DNA of 48,688 nucleotides from contig DVIX01000013.1 of NCBI GenBank assembly GCA_018710935.1, positions 1 through 48,688 on the forward strand, in the 5' to 3' direction. Positions 26,858-35,726 of the stretch are shown one piece after another. Under the pieces are notes generated by a model. The model ran no database searches, had not been told where the DNA came from, and worked only from the letters and a program-made list of their open reading frames with translations. A program made the position numbers and the translations under genes. Source of the stretch: Candidatus Avirikenella pullistercoris (GTDB lineage Bacteria; Bacteroidota; Bacteroidia; Bacteroidales; Rikenellaceae). Each line of letters opens with the position of its first letter. The stretch's first letter is position 1.

Positions 26858-26991
26858 ATTCTTCTCGTTTTAAATGGTTTATATCACTTAAGTTGTATCT
26901 TTTCACCAAATAAGATGTGTCCAAACATGTTGCAAATAAGAGATAAAAAATCCTATAGAAAACACATAGCAATCATGAATCCCATAAACAC

Positions 26992-27026
26992 AAAAAGTGT
27001 GAAAATCATTGATTTTCACACTTTTT
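26992..27026 (-). terminator. Terminator downstream of dnaK
   Basis: Arms of 17 bp (26992-27008 and 27010-27026) around a single central T, with an A run on one flank and a T run on the other. It is 33 nt beyond the dnaK stop and can act in both directions. Confidence 0.8.
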
Positions 27027-27059
27027 GATTATTGTTTATTATCTGTTTCCTTATCGGAA

Positions 27060-27080
27060 TTATTTGACTTCCTCGAAGTC
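27060..27080 (-). repeat. dnaK 3' end, candidate right attachment site
   Basis: Last seven codons of dnaK (D-F-E-E-V-K-stop). The left-end counterpart is at 15455-15475; ACTTCCTC (27067-27074) is the identical core. Confidence 0.5.
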
Positions 27081-28979
27081 TACATCGGTTACATTGTTGT
27101 CGCCTCCGTTATTTGCCGAGTTGTTCGCATTTCCGGCATTAGGATTTGCTTGTTGTTGTCCGGAAGTTGCGCCGCCTTGGTTTTGTGCGGAGTAGATATC
27201 TTGCGATGCAGCCTGCCATGCATTTTGCAGTTCAGTGGAGTAACGGTCGATATCTGCGATGTTTTGTGCTTTATGAGCTTCTTTCAAGGAGTTGAGTGCG
27301 GTTTCGATAGCAGCTTTCTTATCGGCCGGAATCTTGTCGCCATACTCTTTCAACTGTTTTTCCGTAGAGAAGATAACGCTATCGGCACCATTCAATTTTT
27401 CGATACGTTCGCGTTCTTGTTTATCTTTCTCTTCGTTTGCCTTTGCTTCGTCACGCATACGTTGTATCTCCTGTTCGGTAAGTCCGGAAGATGCTTCGAT
27501 ACGGATTTTTTGTTCCTTACCGGTTCCTTTGTCTTTAGCCGAAACATTCAGGATACCGTTTGCATCGATATCGAATGTCACTTCGATTTGAGGTACGCCA
27601 CGCGGTGCAGCGGGTATGCCGTCCAGATGGAAACGACCAATAGTCTTGTTATCCCTTGCCATAGGCCTTTCTCCCTGCAATACTAAAATTTCTACGGAAG
27701 GCTGGTTATCTGCTGCAGTGGTAAATACCTGGCTCTTACGTGTCGGGATAGTGGTGTTTGCATCGATTAAACGGGTGAATACGCCGCCTAATGTTTCGAT
27801 ACCTAAAGACAACGGAGTAACATCCAGCAAAAGTACGTCTTTTACTTCACCGGTCAGTACGCCGCCTTGGATTGCAGCTCCGATCGCTACTACTTCATCC
27901 GGATTTACGCTCTTGGAAGGAGCCTTGCCGAAGAAATCCTCTACGATTTTCTGGATAGCCGGAATACGGGTCGAACCGCCGACGAGAATTACTTCATTGA
28001 TATCGCTTGTGCTGTATCCTGCATCTGATAATGCTTTCTTACACGGCTCGATAGTAGCGCGGATCAAATGGTCTGCCAGCTGTTCGAATTTGGCACGTGT
28101 CAAGGTGCGTACAAGATGCTGGGGCACTCCATCTACCGGCATAATGTACGGCAGGTTGATTTCGGTACTCGTAGAGCTGGACAATTCGATTTTCGCTTTT
28201 TCTGCTGCTTCTTTCAAACGTTGCAATGCACGCGAATCTTTATGTAAATCGATATTGTATTCGTTCTGGAATTCGTTTGCCAACCAGTCTATAATAACAT
28301 GGTCGAAGTCATCACCGCCCAAATGGGTATCTCCGTTGGTCGATTTTACTTCGAATACGCCGTCGCCCAGTTCCAGGATAGAAATATCGAATGTACCACC
28401 TCCTAAGTCGAATACGGCAATCTTCATATCGGAAGATTTTTTGTCCAAACCATATGCCAATGCGGCTGCTGTCGGTTCGTTGATGATACGGCGGACTTTC
28501 AGGCCTGCGATTTCACCGGCTTCTTTGGTAGCTTGACGCTGTGAGTCGGAGAAATAAGCAGGAACGGTAATAACGGCTTCCGTTACATCCTGACCTAAAT
28601 ATTCTTCTGCCGTTTTTTTCATTTTCTGAAGAATCATGGCAGAAATTTCCTGCGGAGTATACAGACGATTATCTATATCGACACGCGGTGTATTGTCTTT
28701 ACATACTACTTTATACGGTACACGTCCTATTTCCGACTGAACTTTGTCACAGGTTTCCCCCATGAAACGTTTGATTGAAAAAACGGTACGTTCCGGGTTT
28801 GTGATTGCCTGACGTTTAGCAGGGTCACCTATTTTTCTTTCTCCATTGTCGGTAAAAGCGACAATAGACGGGGTTGTACGGTGTCCTTCGCTATTTGCGA
28901 TTACCACCGGTTCGTTACCCTCCATAACAGCTACACATGAGTTAGTTGTTCCTAAGTCAATACCAATAATTTTTCCCAT
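27060..28979 (-). CDS. dnaK: Molecular chaperone DnaK (Hsp70)
   Basis: ATP-driven chaperone of 639 residues that binds unfolded segments in the cytoplasm. The ATPase domain shows [16 protein letters not shown] at the N-terminus, [20 protein letters not shown] and [19 protein letters not shown]. The interdomain linker is [19 protein letters not shown], followed by the substrate-binding domain. The tail is Gln/Asn/Gly-rich and ends DVDFEEVK. It stands alone, without grpE or dnaJ, which is common in Bacteroidota. Its last codons coincide with the proposed island junction; the protein end is intact because the junction restores it. Confidence 0.99.
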   Translation of the reverse strand: MGKIIGIDLGTTNSCVAVMEGNEPVVIANSEGHRTTPSIVAFTDNGERKIGDPAKRQAITNPERTVFSIKRFMGETCDKVQSEIGRVPYKVVCKDNTPRVDIDNRLYTPQEISAMILQKMKKTAEEYLGQDVTEAVITVPAYFSDSQRQATKEAGEIAGLKVRRIINEPTAAALAYGLDKKSSDMKIAVFDLGGGTFDISILELGDGVFEVKSTNGDTHLGGDDFDHVIIDWLANEFQNEYNIDLHKDSRALQRLKEAAEKAKIELSSSTSTEINLPYIMPVDGVPQHLVRTLTRAKFEQLADHLIRATIEPCKKALSDAGYSTSDINEVILVGGSTRIPAIQKIVEDFFGKAPSKSVNPDEVVAIGAAIQGGVLTGEVKDVLLLDVTPLSLGIETLGGVFTRLIDANTTIPTRKSQVFTTAADNQPSVEILVLQGERPMARDNKTIGRFHLDGIPAAPRGVPQIEVTFDIDANGILNVSAKDKGTGKEQKIRIEASSGLTEQEIQRMRDEAKANEEKDKQERERIEKLNGADSVIFSTEKQLKEYGDKIPADKKAAIETALNSLKEAHKAQNIADIDRYSTELQNAWQAASQDIYSAQNQGGATSGQQQANPNAGNANNSANNGGDNNVTDVDFEEVK

Positions 28980-29023
28980 AGTTATATTAATTTTTTTAGT
29001 TTTTCATTTTTTATTTAGAGTAT

Positions 29024-29041
29024 GAACAATCATTGTGCCAA
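29024..29041 (-). promoter_or_regulatory. Possible sigma-54-like element upstream of dnaK
   Basis: TTGGCACAATGATTGTTC on the minus strand resembles the TGGCAC-N5-TTGC sigma-54 pattern, with T in place of the conserved C of the -12 element. It lies 45 nt before the dnaK start. No CIRCE repeat or TAnnTTTG box is evident nearby. Confidence 0.3.
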
Positions 29042-29257
29042 GAGGAAAAAAGGATTGAATAAGCCTTTTGGAAACGTCTTTATGACATATTTTAACCGAT
29101 TTTATGACAATTTGTCGGTTCTTCATTCGGTGTCGGAATGACATTTTTGCAAATATCGTCTGTCTGTCCGGATTTCTGGCGGGGCAGAAAATAGGGAAAA
29201 ATTGTTTTTATACTTATATTAGGATGTTTTTGGGGAAATAATTTGATTTAGGGATTT

Positions 29258-29956
29258 ATGGATAAACGATATCATTATCTTTTTTTCGATTTGGATAATA
29301 CTTTTTGGGATGTACGCCAGAATCAGTATAATGCCCAAAAGGAGCTTTTCGCCATGTATGATATGGGGCGGTATTTCGGAACTTTTGAGAACTATTTGCA
29401 GAGTTATGCTTCAATAAATGAAAAGTTATGGATAGGTTACCGTGACGGGAAGATCGGCCAGGAGGAGTTGAGGAGCGGCCGTTACGTGAGGTTGCTCCGT
29501 TCGGTCGGGATAGACGATGAAAGTCTGGCGATGCGTATGAGCGATGATTATCTGCGTATCGTACCTTCTTTTCATGCGTTGATGCCTTATGCGAAAGAGG
29601 TGCTCGGTTATCTGTACGGAAAAGGTTATCCGATGGCATTGATAACGAATGGTTTTGAACAAGTACAACAGGATAAAGTCAGACGGGCCGGGTTATCGGA
29701 TTATTTCCAATATGTAATTACGTCTGAGAAAGCCGGATTTACAAAACCTAATGCCGGAATTTTTGAGTATGCTTTACAGAAGGCAGGGGTGAAAAATACA
29801 GAATCGGTAATGATAGGCGATGATTCGTATAACGATATTTATGGGGCTGTTAAAGCGGGGATGGATACGGTTTATTTCAATCCTGCCGGAGAGAAACATG
29901 AATTACATCCTACTTATGAAATAAGGACACTTGCAGAATTGAAAGATATTTTCTGA
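29258..29956 (+). CDS. yjjG: YjjG-family noncanonical pyrimidine nucleotidase (HAD)
   Basis: HAD-superfamily phosphatase of 232 residues, expected to dephosphorylate (noncanonical) pyrimidine nucleoside monophosphates. HAD motif I is FFDLDNTFWD (about residues 7-16); the second Asp of the usual DxD is Asn-flanked in the YjjG manner. Motif II is ITNGFEQVQQDKVRRAGL, the Lys motif is KAGFTKPNAGIFEYAL, and motif IV is MIGDDSYNDIYGAVKAGMDT. The helical cap lies between motifs I and II. It is divergent from dnaK and its stop directly abuts the stop of the small minus-strand gene that follows. Confidence 0.9.
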   Translation: MDKRYHYLFFDLDNTFWDVRQNQYNAQKELFAMYDMGRYFGTFENYLQSYASINEKLWIGYRDGKIGQEELRSGRYVRLLRSVGIDDESLAMRMSDDYLRIVPSFHALMPYAKEVLGYLYGKGYPMALITNGFEQVQQDKVRRAGLSDYFQYVITSEKAGFTKPNAGIFEYALQKAGVKNTESVMIGDDSYNDIYGAVKAGMDTVYFNPAGEKHELHPTYEIRTLAELKDIF

Positions 29957-30169
29957 TTAATTGATGGCGAATGCCGGATAAATCCAGTCGGGATTCTCTT
30001 CCTGCCATGTGTCTTCTGCAGAGAAAAGGTGTGAAATATCGCAGTTCTCGATATAACGTATATCGGAGTGGGATATATAATATTCTTTATTGTTGATTCG
30101 CAGATATACACCGTCTTGCAGGATGTTCAATACCTCTACTTTCGACGGAGTCTTTCGTTCTTTTTCCAT
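29957..30169 (-). CDS. Small protein of unknown function
   Basis: A 70-residue soluble protein, mixed alpha/beta by eye, with KVEVLNILQDGVYLRINNKE followed by YYISHSDIRYIENCDISHLF and an acidic Trp-containing end (EDTWQEENPDWIYPAFAIN). I cannot place it in a family with confidence; a DUF2442-like fold is possible. It converges on yjjG with no base between the two stop codons and follows the ompH terminator, so it probably has its own weak promoter. Confidence 0.6.
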   Translation of the reverse strand: MEKERKTPSKVEVLNILQDGVYLRINNKEYYISHSDIRYIENCDISHLFSAEDTWQEENPDWIYPAFAIN

Positions 30170-30200
30170 AATCGGATAAAAGGTAAATCGAGTATATGAA

Positions 30201-30238
30201 AAAGCGGCAAACCGGATTGATTCCGGACTGCCGCTTTT
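30201..30238 (-). terminator. Terminator after the ompH/skp gene
   Basis: Outer stem AAAGCGGCA (30201-30209) with TGCCGCTTT (30229-30237) and an inner stem CCGGA (30212-30216) with TCCGG (30222-30226). In the minus direction it ends in a T run. Confidence 0.85.
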
Positions 30239-30250
30239 CGGATATGGTTT

Positions 30251-30865
30251 TTATTTGGATTTCTGGTTGGCGGTATATTCCTTATTCAACCCTTCCATTA
30301 CTTCTTTTGTAATATCTAAAGCGGGATTTCCGACGAGGATAGTGTTGGTTGCCCCGTTATTGTTCAAAATCATATCGTATCCCTTCTCTTCGTTGTATTT
30401 GTTGAGGTATTCGATAATATTGTGCCAGATATTGTTGAACATAACCTGTTCTTCTTCGGCTAAATCCGTCATTACCTGGTCGCGGTATTGCAATAAGCTT
30501 TGCTGGTCAGTCTGCAGGCCTTGTTCTATTTCCAAAGCTTGTGCCCGAGTGACTAATCCTTTGGTGACTTTTTCCTGATAATCGGCAGCTTTCCGTTCCA
30601 AACTACGTGTTCTGGATTCCAATTCGCTTTGTACCTTCTCAGCTTTTTCCCTGTATTTTCCTTCTAATTCTTTGAAAAGAAGATAACCGTTGATTAAAGT
30701 GTCGTTATTGACATATACGATATTTGCTGCTACCGGGGAATTAGCGGTCTTGTCAGTAGCAACCGCTGCGGTATTGCCGTTTCCCTCTTTCGCATTGTTG
30801 CCGCATGCAGCGAACAAAGCTACTGTCATAACAACGAATAAGACACGTAGAGATTTTTTGTTCAT
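30251..30865 (-). CDS. OmpH/Skp-family periplasmic chaperone, lipoprotein form
   Basis: A 204-residue protein that would hold unfolded outer-membrane proteins in the periplasm. The signal peptide ends in the lipobox LFAAC (Cys21), so the protein should be lipid-anchored, unlike the soluble Skp of enterobacteria. A short Ala/Thr-rich linker leads to VYVNNDTLINGYLLFKELEG, the usual Skp N-terminal strand. A long charged coiled coil follows (about 60-150, LEGKYREKAEKVQSELESR and onward), and the end contains GYDMILNNNG and YTANQKSK. It is a single-gene unit with its own terminator. Confidence 0.88.
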   Translation of the reverse strand: MNKKSLRVLFVVMTVALFAACGNNAKEGNGNTAAVATDKTANSPVAANIVYVNNDTLINGYLLFKELEGKYREKAEKVQSELESRTRSLERKAADYQEKVTKGLVTRAQALEIEQGLQTDQQSLLQYRDQVMTDLAEEEQVMFNNIWHNIIEYLNKYNEEKGYDMILNNNGATNTILVGNPALDITKEVMEGLNKEYTANQKSK

Positions 30866-30951
30866 ATTGCTTAGTAGTTTTAATTTATTTTTGAAATTAC
30901 AAACCTACATCATTTTCTGAAATAAAACAACCGAAAAAGGAAGAATTATTT

Positions 30952-30959
30952 TAATTTTG
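30952..30959 (+). promoter_or_regulatory. Candidate -7 box of ruvA
   Basis: TAATTTTG matches TAnnTTTG, about 60 nt before the ruvA start. No clear -33 element is visible. Confidence 0.4.
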
Positions 30960-31019
30960 CGGATGAGGAATTTTGCATTGTAACTTTCCGATTGGTTTAA
31001 AAACAGAAAAGGTCATCGT

Positions 31020-31625
31020 ATGTTCGATTATATTTCCGGAAAAATAGATGAATTGCAGCCTGCTGCGGTTACTATCGACAATAATGGTATCGGTTATTAT
31101 ATCAATATCTCTTTGCAAACTTTTGAGGCGATATCCGCTTTATCGGAAGCCAGGATATATGTACATCAATATTCGATAAGGGACGAATTGCCTGTTATGT
31201 ACGGCTTTTTTACCCGGCAGGAACGGGAATTGTTCCGGATGTTGATAAATGTGTCCGGAGTGGGAGGCAATACGGCGCGTATGATTCTTTCTACTTTTAC
31301 ATTGACGGAGTTGAAGGAGATTATCTCTGCAGGGAAAAGCCATATATTGAAAACGGTTAAAGGGTTGGGAATAAAAACGGCGGAAAAAATCATCGTCGAA
31401 CTTCGCGATAAGATTGCAGCTTTCGGTGTGGAAGAAGACGATATCCGTTCCGACAGGCAAGGACATATTATCGTCGATAACGATATTTATGAAGAGGCGC
31501 TTTCGGCACTTACTATGCTCGGGTTCTCCCGGCAGGCTTCGGGAAAAGCGGTTAAACATATCATGTCGGAAAATCCTTCGGCTAAGGTAGAGGACGTTAT
31601 TCGGCTCGCTTTGAAAAAATTATAG
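31020..31625 (+). CDS. ruvA: Holliday junction branch migration protein RuvA
   Basis: Binds four-way DNA junctions as a tetramer and loads the RuvB motor. The N-terminal OB fold is about residues 1-60 (MFDYISGKIDELQPAAVTID). Two helix-hairpin-helix motifs follow: INVSGVGGNTARMIL (about 77-91) and VKGLGIKTAEKIIVELRDK (about 113-131). The C-terminal RuvB-contact domain ends ALTMLGFSRQASGKAVK and VEDVIRLALKKL. The length of 201 residues is normal. ruvB and ruvC are not adjacent. Confidence 0.97.
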   Translation: MFDYISGKIDELQPAAVTIDNNGIGYYINISLQTFEAISALSEARIYVHQYSIRDELPVMYGFFTRQERELFRMLINVSGVGGNTARMILSTFTLTELKEIISAGKSHILKTVKGLGIKTAEKIIVELRDKIAAFGVEEDDIRSDRQGHIIVDNDIYEEALSALTMLGFSRQASGKAVKHIMSENPSAKVEDVIRLALKKL

Positions 31626-31741
31626 CCGGCCTGTTTGTGAATCTTATTTTTCGGGGGCTTTTGAGGCAGATATAAAAGTCCGGTATAGGAATTTTTTTTG
31701 GACGTTTTATCGTATAGTCGAATCGGTATTTCGCAGGAAAT

Positions 31742-31772
31742 AAAAAAGGCGGGAAAATCTCCGGCCTTTTTT
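31742..31772. terminator. Bidirectional terminator between ruvA and the PepSY-like gene
   Basis: AAAAAAGGC (31742-31750) pairs with GCCTTTTTT (31764-31772); further G-C pairs extend the stem inward. It serves the two convergent genes. Confidence 0.85.
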
Positions 31773-31807
31773 ATTCGTTTATCCGATATTTCGGATTTAT
31801 GAGGTTG

Positions 31808-32647
31808 TTAGTAGAGGACGAGGTTACCGTCCGGGTAGACGTTTACGGACATATCGAGGCTTCCTGTTTTTTTCAGCAGCAGGTTATAATATTCTTGGCC
31901 ATTCTGGTATTGTTGGTATTTTGCCATATCTACTTCATATCCGCTGTATGCAGGATAGTTCAGTACATTCAATACTTTTTCCGGAACGTCGGCCAAAAGA
32001 ACTTTCCATTGTGTCATTATCCATTGATTGTTTTGGTCGAATAGGACTTCCTTTACTTTATTGTCATTGATAATGTCTACTTCTGTTTCGTGCGTTTCGA
32101 GACTAAAAGCCTCTATAATTGGAGAGTTCGTATATTTTGTGTTAATAAAATTTGTAACGGTATTCGGTAATGAGCTGCCGTTTTCGCTATTGTTAGCTTG
32201 TTTTACAATATTTCCGGCATCGTTGAAACCGAGTATCATTTCGTTATTGCCGTTTTTTATGTCTATTAAGTAAAGGGGATCCAGATTGATGCCTTCCATT
32301 TTTTCCGCATCGTCATCGGCGTTCCAGGAGGAATATATGCTGTTTGTCAATCCGGATTGTACGTTTGCCGGCAATTCTTTGTATGCCATATCGGTTTCTG
32401 TCAGAATCCAGGTACCGTCTTTGGCAAACCATGCTTCGTTTTGCATATTGTTGTAAGTAAATTCCGCTTTTTCGTAAGCGCCTGCTTTTTCCCATGTCGC
32501 ATTTTGTGCCCCGGGATATTTGGTGTTGAATGCCGATATTACAGGATTCGCCGGTTTATGCCCGCTGTCATCGTCGTCTTTATTACAAGAGAAAAAGAGC
32601 ACGGATGCCAACAAAAGGGATGGAATAAGAAATAATTTGATTTTCAT
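31808..32647 (-). CDS. PepSY-like (DUF2874) lipoprotein
   Basis: An exported lipoprotein of 279 residues: lipobox LFFSC with Cys21, then an acidic NKDDDD spacer. Two PepSY-like units follow. The first (about 34-105) reads VISAFNTKYPGAQNATWEK, EAWFAKDGTWILTETDM and LPANVQSGL. The second (about 160-245) reads VTNFINTKYTNSP, VLFDQNNQWIMTQWKV and VPEKVLNVL. Such proteins are abundant in gut Bacteroidota; their function is unknown, although relatedness to peptidase-inhibitor propeptides has been proposed. It converges on ruvA across a shared terminator and diverges from nhaA. Confidence 0.85.
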   Translation of the reverse strand: MKIKLFLIPSLLLASVLFFSCNKDDDDSGHKPANPVISAFNTKYPGAQNATWEKAGAYEKAEFTYNNMQNEAWFAKDGTWILTETDMAYKELPANVQSGLTNSIYSSWNADDDAEKMEGINLDPLYLIDIKNGNNEMILGFNDAGNIVKQANNSENGSSLPNTVTNFINTKYTNSPIIEAFSLETHETEVDIINDNKVKEVLFDQNNQWIMTQWKVLLADVPEKVLNVLNYPAYSGYEVDMAKYQQYQNGQEYYNLLLKKTGSLDMSVNVYPDGNLVLY

Positions 32648-32808
32648 GATATTTACGATATTAAACTATGATATAGTATAATTAATTCGAGAAAATAGTG
32701 TCAAAATTGATGCCGAAATGATTTTAGAAAGGGAAAACCGGCAATGATAAGGAGAGCGGTTATGAAGCGATATTCGGAAAAACAGTCGGTTTATTTTCCG
32801 GAATGCAT

Positions 32809-32816
32809 TATCTTTG
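32809..32816 (+). promoter_or_regulatory. Candidate -7 box of nhaA
   Basis: TATCTTTG, a full TAnnTTTG match, 29 nt before the nhaA start. Confidence 0.5.
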
Positions 32817-32844
32817 TGCAATGTTTAACCATATTTTCTGATAT

Positions 32845-34233
32845 ATGATTAATCTTTTTTACAGTTTTAAGAGCGCTCTTAAATATTATGTAAATGGAGG
32901 CGTAGTTCTTATTATTGCAACGATTTTGGCTTTGATAGTGGCGAATACCGGTCTTAGCGAAGCTTATTTCTCGTTGTGGAATTTGCCGGTATCTGTCAAT
33001 ATCGGCGATTTTAATCTGCTTCAACACGGTGGTCATGACATGACATTGATGCAATTTATCAATGATGCTTTGATGGCGATATTCTTTTTTGCCGTGGGGC
33101 TTGAGATAAAGCGGGAGATATTGGTCGGCGAATTGTCCTCTCCCAAACAGGCTTTATTACCCATTATCGCTGCATGCGGGGGGATGATTGTTCCGGTGCT
33201 GTTGTTTATTCTGTTTGCAGGGAATGAGGATATTATGCGGGGGATGGCTATTCCTATGGCTACCGATATCGCTTTTTCTTTGGGAATATTGAGTATGTTC
33301 GGAAAGCGTGTTCCTATCAGTCTGAAAGTTTTTTTGATTGCATTGGCGGTCGTCGATGATATAGGCGGGGTGGCGGTGATAGCTTTGTTTTATTCCAAGC
33401 ATTTGGCGCTGGAATATTTGTTGTACTCTGCTTTACTTTTCGTAATAATCTTATTGGGAGCTAAAAAAGGCATTAACAGCACGATATTTTATACAGTAAT
33501 GGGGGTATTGGTGTGGTATATGTTTTTGAATTCCGGAATTCATCCTACCATTGCCGGAGTGTTGGTTGCTTTCTGTATTCCAGCTCGCCCGGGGCTGAAA
33601 ACAGGTAAATATATTACCCGTATTCAGAAAAATATCAGTAAGTTTCCTGTATCTGAAGATCAGAAAGATGACCATGTTTATATTCTGAAAAAGGAGCAAA
33701 TAGAGTTATTGAAAAGTGTTGAATCAGCATCTGATTTGGTAATCAGTCCTTTACAAAAATTGGAAGATACGCTTAACCCGATAGTGAACTATTTTATAAT
33801 TCCGGTTTTTGCATTTGCCAATGCGGGTATTTCATTGGAAGGTATGCAGGTATCCGATTTATTTGCAGGGGTTAGCATTGCTGTCCTGATGGGGCTTGTT
33901 GCCGGAAAATTTTTGGGGATTCTTTCTTTCTCTTATTTGGCGGCTAAATTGAAATTGGTGACGATTCCGTCTGAAATAAGCTGGTCTGCTTTGGCGGGTG
34001 TCGCTTTGTTGGGAGGTATCGGCTTTACGGTGTCTATTTTTATCGCTAATCTTTCTTACGGCGATTTGCCGGATATAGGAACGGCTCTTTTGACAGATGC
34101 GAAATTGGGTATCTTGTCCGGTTCATTGATCGCAGGAGTATTGGGGTATTTGGTTTTGAATCTTTTTTTGCCGAAAAACCCGTTGAAAAGGCAGATGAAT
34201 ATTGAAAGGAACAGGCATAAAAACGATGAATAG
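32845..34233 (+). CDS. nhaA: Na+/H+ antiporter NhaA
   Basis: Inner-membrane antiporter that exports Na+ for H+ and protects against salt and alkaline stress. About twelve hydrophobic segments fill the 462 residues. Characteristic stretches are FFFAVGLEIKREILVGELS, MATDIAFSLGILSMFGKRVP and ALAVVDDIGGVAVIALFYS, the last with the paired Asp residues that bind the ion. GIHPTIAGVLVAFCIP and GFTVSIFIANLSYGD are also typical. A hydrophilic loop at about 265-295 is longer than in E. coli NhaA, as is usual in Bacteroidota. It ends in a strong terminator shared with glmM. Confidence 0.96.
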   Translation: MINLFYSFKSALKYYVNGGVVLIIATILALIVANTGLSEAYFSLWNLPVSVNIGDFNLLQHGGHDMTLMQFINDALMAIFFFAVGLEIKREILVGELSSPKQALLPIIAACGGMIVPVLLFILFAGNEDIMRGMAIPMATDIAFSLGILSMFGKRVPISLKVFLIALAVVDDIGGVAVIALFYSKHLALEYLLYSALLFVIILLGAKKGINSTIFYTVMGVLVWYMFLNSGIHPTIAGVLVAFCIPARPGLKTGKYITRIQKNISKFPVSEDQKDDHVYILKKEQIELLKSVESASDLVISPLQKLEDTLNPIVNYFIIPVFAFANAGISLEGMQVSDLFAGVSIAVLMGLVAGKFLGILSFSYLAAKLKLVTIPSEISWSALAGVALLGGIGFTVSIFIANLSYGDLPDIGTALLTDAKLGILSGSLIAGVLGYLVLNLFLPKNPLKRQMNIERNRHKNDE

Positions 34234-34247
34234 CTTGGGGTAATAAT

Positions 34248-34283
34248 AAAAAAGAGAACGTAAAATTTTACGTTCTCTTTTTT
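34248..34283. terminator. Bidirectional terminator between nhaA and glmM
   Basis: A perfect 36-bp palindrome, AAAAAAGAGAACGTAAAA and its exact complement, with A and T runs at the outer ends, between convergent genes. Confidence 0.9.
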
Positions 34284-34310
34284 ATTTCAACCTTTTTGAA
34301 TTTTCTGTTT

Positions 34311-35690
34311 TTAAATCAAAGCTTTGATATCTGCGATGATTTTCTCTGCTAAGGCGTCTGCCTTTTCCTCAGTACGGCTTTCACTGTAAATACGGATAAT
34401 CGGTTCCGTATTCGATTTGCGGAGATGTACCCATTCGTTTTCAAAATCGATTTTTACTCCGTCGATATCGTTTACCTGTTCATGGGCGTATTTTTCTTTT
34501 ATCTTGGCTAAGATATTATCGACATCTATTTGGGGAGTAAGTTCTATTCTGTTTTTTGAAATATGGTAAGCAGGATAGGAAGCTCTTATTTCAAGGGCTG
34601 TTTTTTTGTTTTTTGCCATCATTGTCAGGAAGAGGGCGATTCCTACCAGAGCGTCGCGGCCGTAATGCAGTTCCGGGTAGATTACTCCTCCATTTCCTTC
34701 TCCGCCGATTACGGCTCCGGTTTCTTTCATTTTACTTACGACATGAACTTCGCCTACTGCCGATGCGGCGTGGCTTGTTCCGTATTTGTCGGTCACATCG
34801 CGTAAAGCTCTAGTAGAGCTCAGGTTCGATACGGTATTTCCTGGAGTGTGCGACAATACGTAATCGGCTACGGCGACTAAAGTGTATTCTTCGCCGAACA
34901 TGGAACCGTCTTCACAGATAAGGGCCAAACGATCGACGTCCGGGTCGACTACTATACCGAGTGCTGCTTTGTGGGCAGGTACTGCCGCTGCTATCTCAGT
35001 CAGATTGCCGGGCAGCGGTTCCGGATTGTGGGCGAAGTTGCCCGTAGCATCGCAGTTTAATTCGATGACTTCCACTCCCATCCGTTTCAGTAATTTCGGA
35101 ATGACGATGCCTCCCACGGAGTTTACGGCATCGACAACGACTTTTATTTGTGCTGCTTTTACTGCTTCTGCATCTACCAATGGGAGAGAAAGTACGGCAT
35201 CGATATGTTCGTCTTCGTATGATACCTCTTTTATTTGTCCCAACTGTTCTACCGCCGCAAAGGAAAAATCGTTCTTTTCCGTTATGGCGAGTACTCGTTT
35301 CCCGGCTTGTTCATTCAGAAATTCACCTTTTTCGTTCAACAGTTTTAAAGCATTCCACTGTTTGGGATTATGGCTGGCGGTAAGGATGATTCCTCCTTGT
35401 GCCTTGTTGGCGGGTACGGCCATTTCTACCGTAGGAGTAGTTGCCATGCCGATATTGATAACATCTATTCCGCATCCTTGCAGAGTTCCTGTTACGATAG
35501 CGTTCACCATTGTTCCCGACATGCGGGCGTCGCGCCCTACCACTACTTTTAGTTTTTGTCCGGGATGTTGTTCTTTTAACCACTCCACGTAAGCAGAGGT
35601 AAATTTGACAAGGTCTATGGGGGTAAGGTTGTCTCCGGGAGTACCACCTATGGTTCCTCGAATTCCGGATATGGATTTTATCAATGTCAT
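34311..35690 (-). CDS. glmM: Phosphoglucosamine mutase
   Basis: Converts glucosamine-6-phosphate to glucosamine-1-phosphate for UDP-GlcNAc, hence peptidoglycan and lipid A. The phosphoserine loop is ILTASHNPKQWNALK (about residues 97-111), the Mg2+ loop is DPDVDRLALICEDG (about 248-261), the sugar-recognition loop is GEGNGGVIYPE, and the C-terminal phosphate-binding loop is HLRKSNTEPIIRIYSE. The length of 459 residues is normal for the Bacteroidota form; a phosphomannomutase role is possible but less likely. It is the last gene of the minus-strand cluster beginning at nhaC. Confidence 0.9.
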   Translation of the reverse strand: MTLIKSISGIRGTIGGTPGDNLTPIDLVKFTSAYVEWLKEQHPGQKLKVVVGRDARMSGTMVNAIVTGTLQGCGIDVINIGMATTPTVEMAVPANKAQGGIILTASHNPKQWNALKLLNEKGEFLNEQAGKRVLAITEKNDFSFAAVEQLGQIKEVSYEDEHIDAVLSLPLVDAEAVKAAQIKVVVDAVNSVGGIVIPKLLKRMGVEVIELNCDATGNFAHNPEPLPGNLTEIAAAVPAHKAALGIVVDPDVDRLALICEDGSMFGEEYTLVAVADYVLSHTPGNTVSNLSSTRALRDVTDKYGTSHAASAVGEVHVVSKMKETGAVIGGEGNGGVIYPELHYGRDALVGIALFLTMMAKNKKTALEIRASYPAYHISKNRIELTPQIDVDNILAKIKEKYAHEQVNDIDGVKIDFENEWVHLRKSNTEPIIRIYSESRTEEKADALAEKIIADIKALI

Positions 35691-35726
35691 TCCGTTATTT
35701 TTTTATTCTTGATTTTCAGAATGCAA

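Larger units (their letters stand above)
15470..27066. mobile_element. Defence-type genomic island at the dnaK 3' end
   Basis: About 11.6 kb that is visibly more A+T-rich than its flanks, especially 24.0-27.0 kb. It is bounded by two DFEEVK-stop sequences, each followed by a 17-bp-arm hairpin. TGTTGCAAATA occurs in the same orientation near each end (15510-15520 and 26928-26938) and may be an arm-type integrase site. The content is a restriction-like operon, an invertase and an excisionase-like HTH remnant. No tyrosine integrase or transposase is present, so it would be immobile or need help in trans. The boundaries are inferred. Confidence 0.5.

Noticed and set aside
27616..28536. A 306-codon open frame antisense to dnaK
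   Set aside because: dnaK on the other strand is certain; the antisense translation is Ser/Pro-rich and lacks domains.
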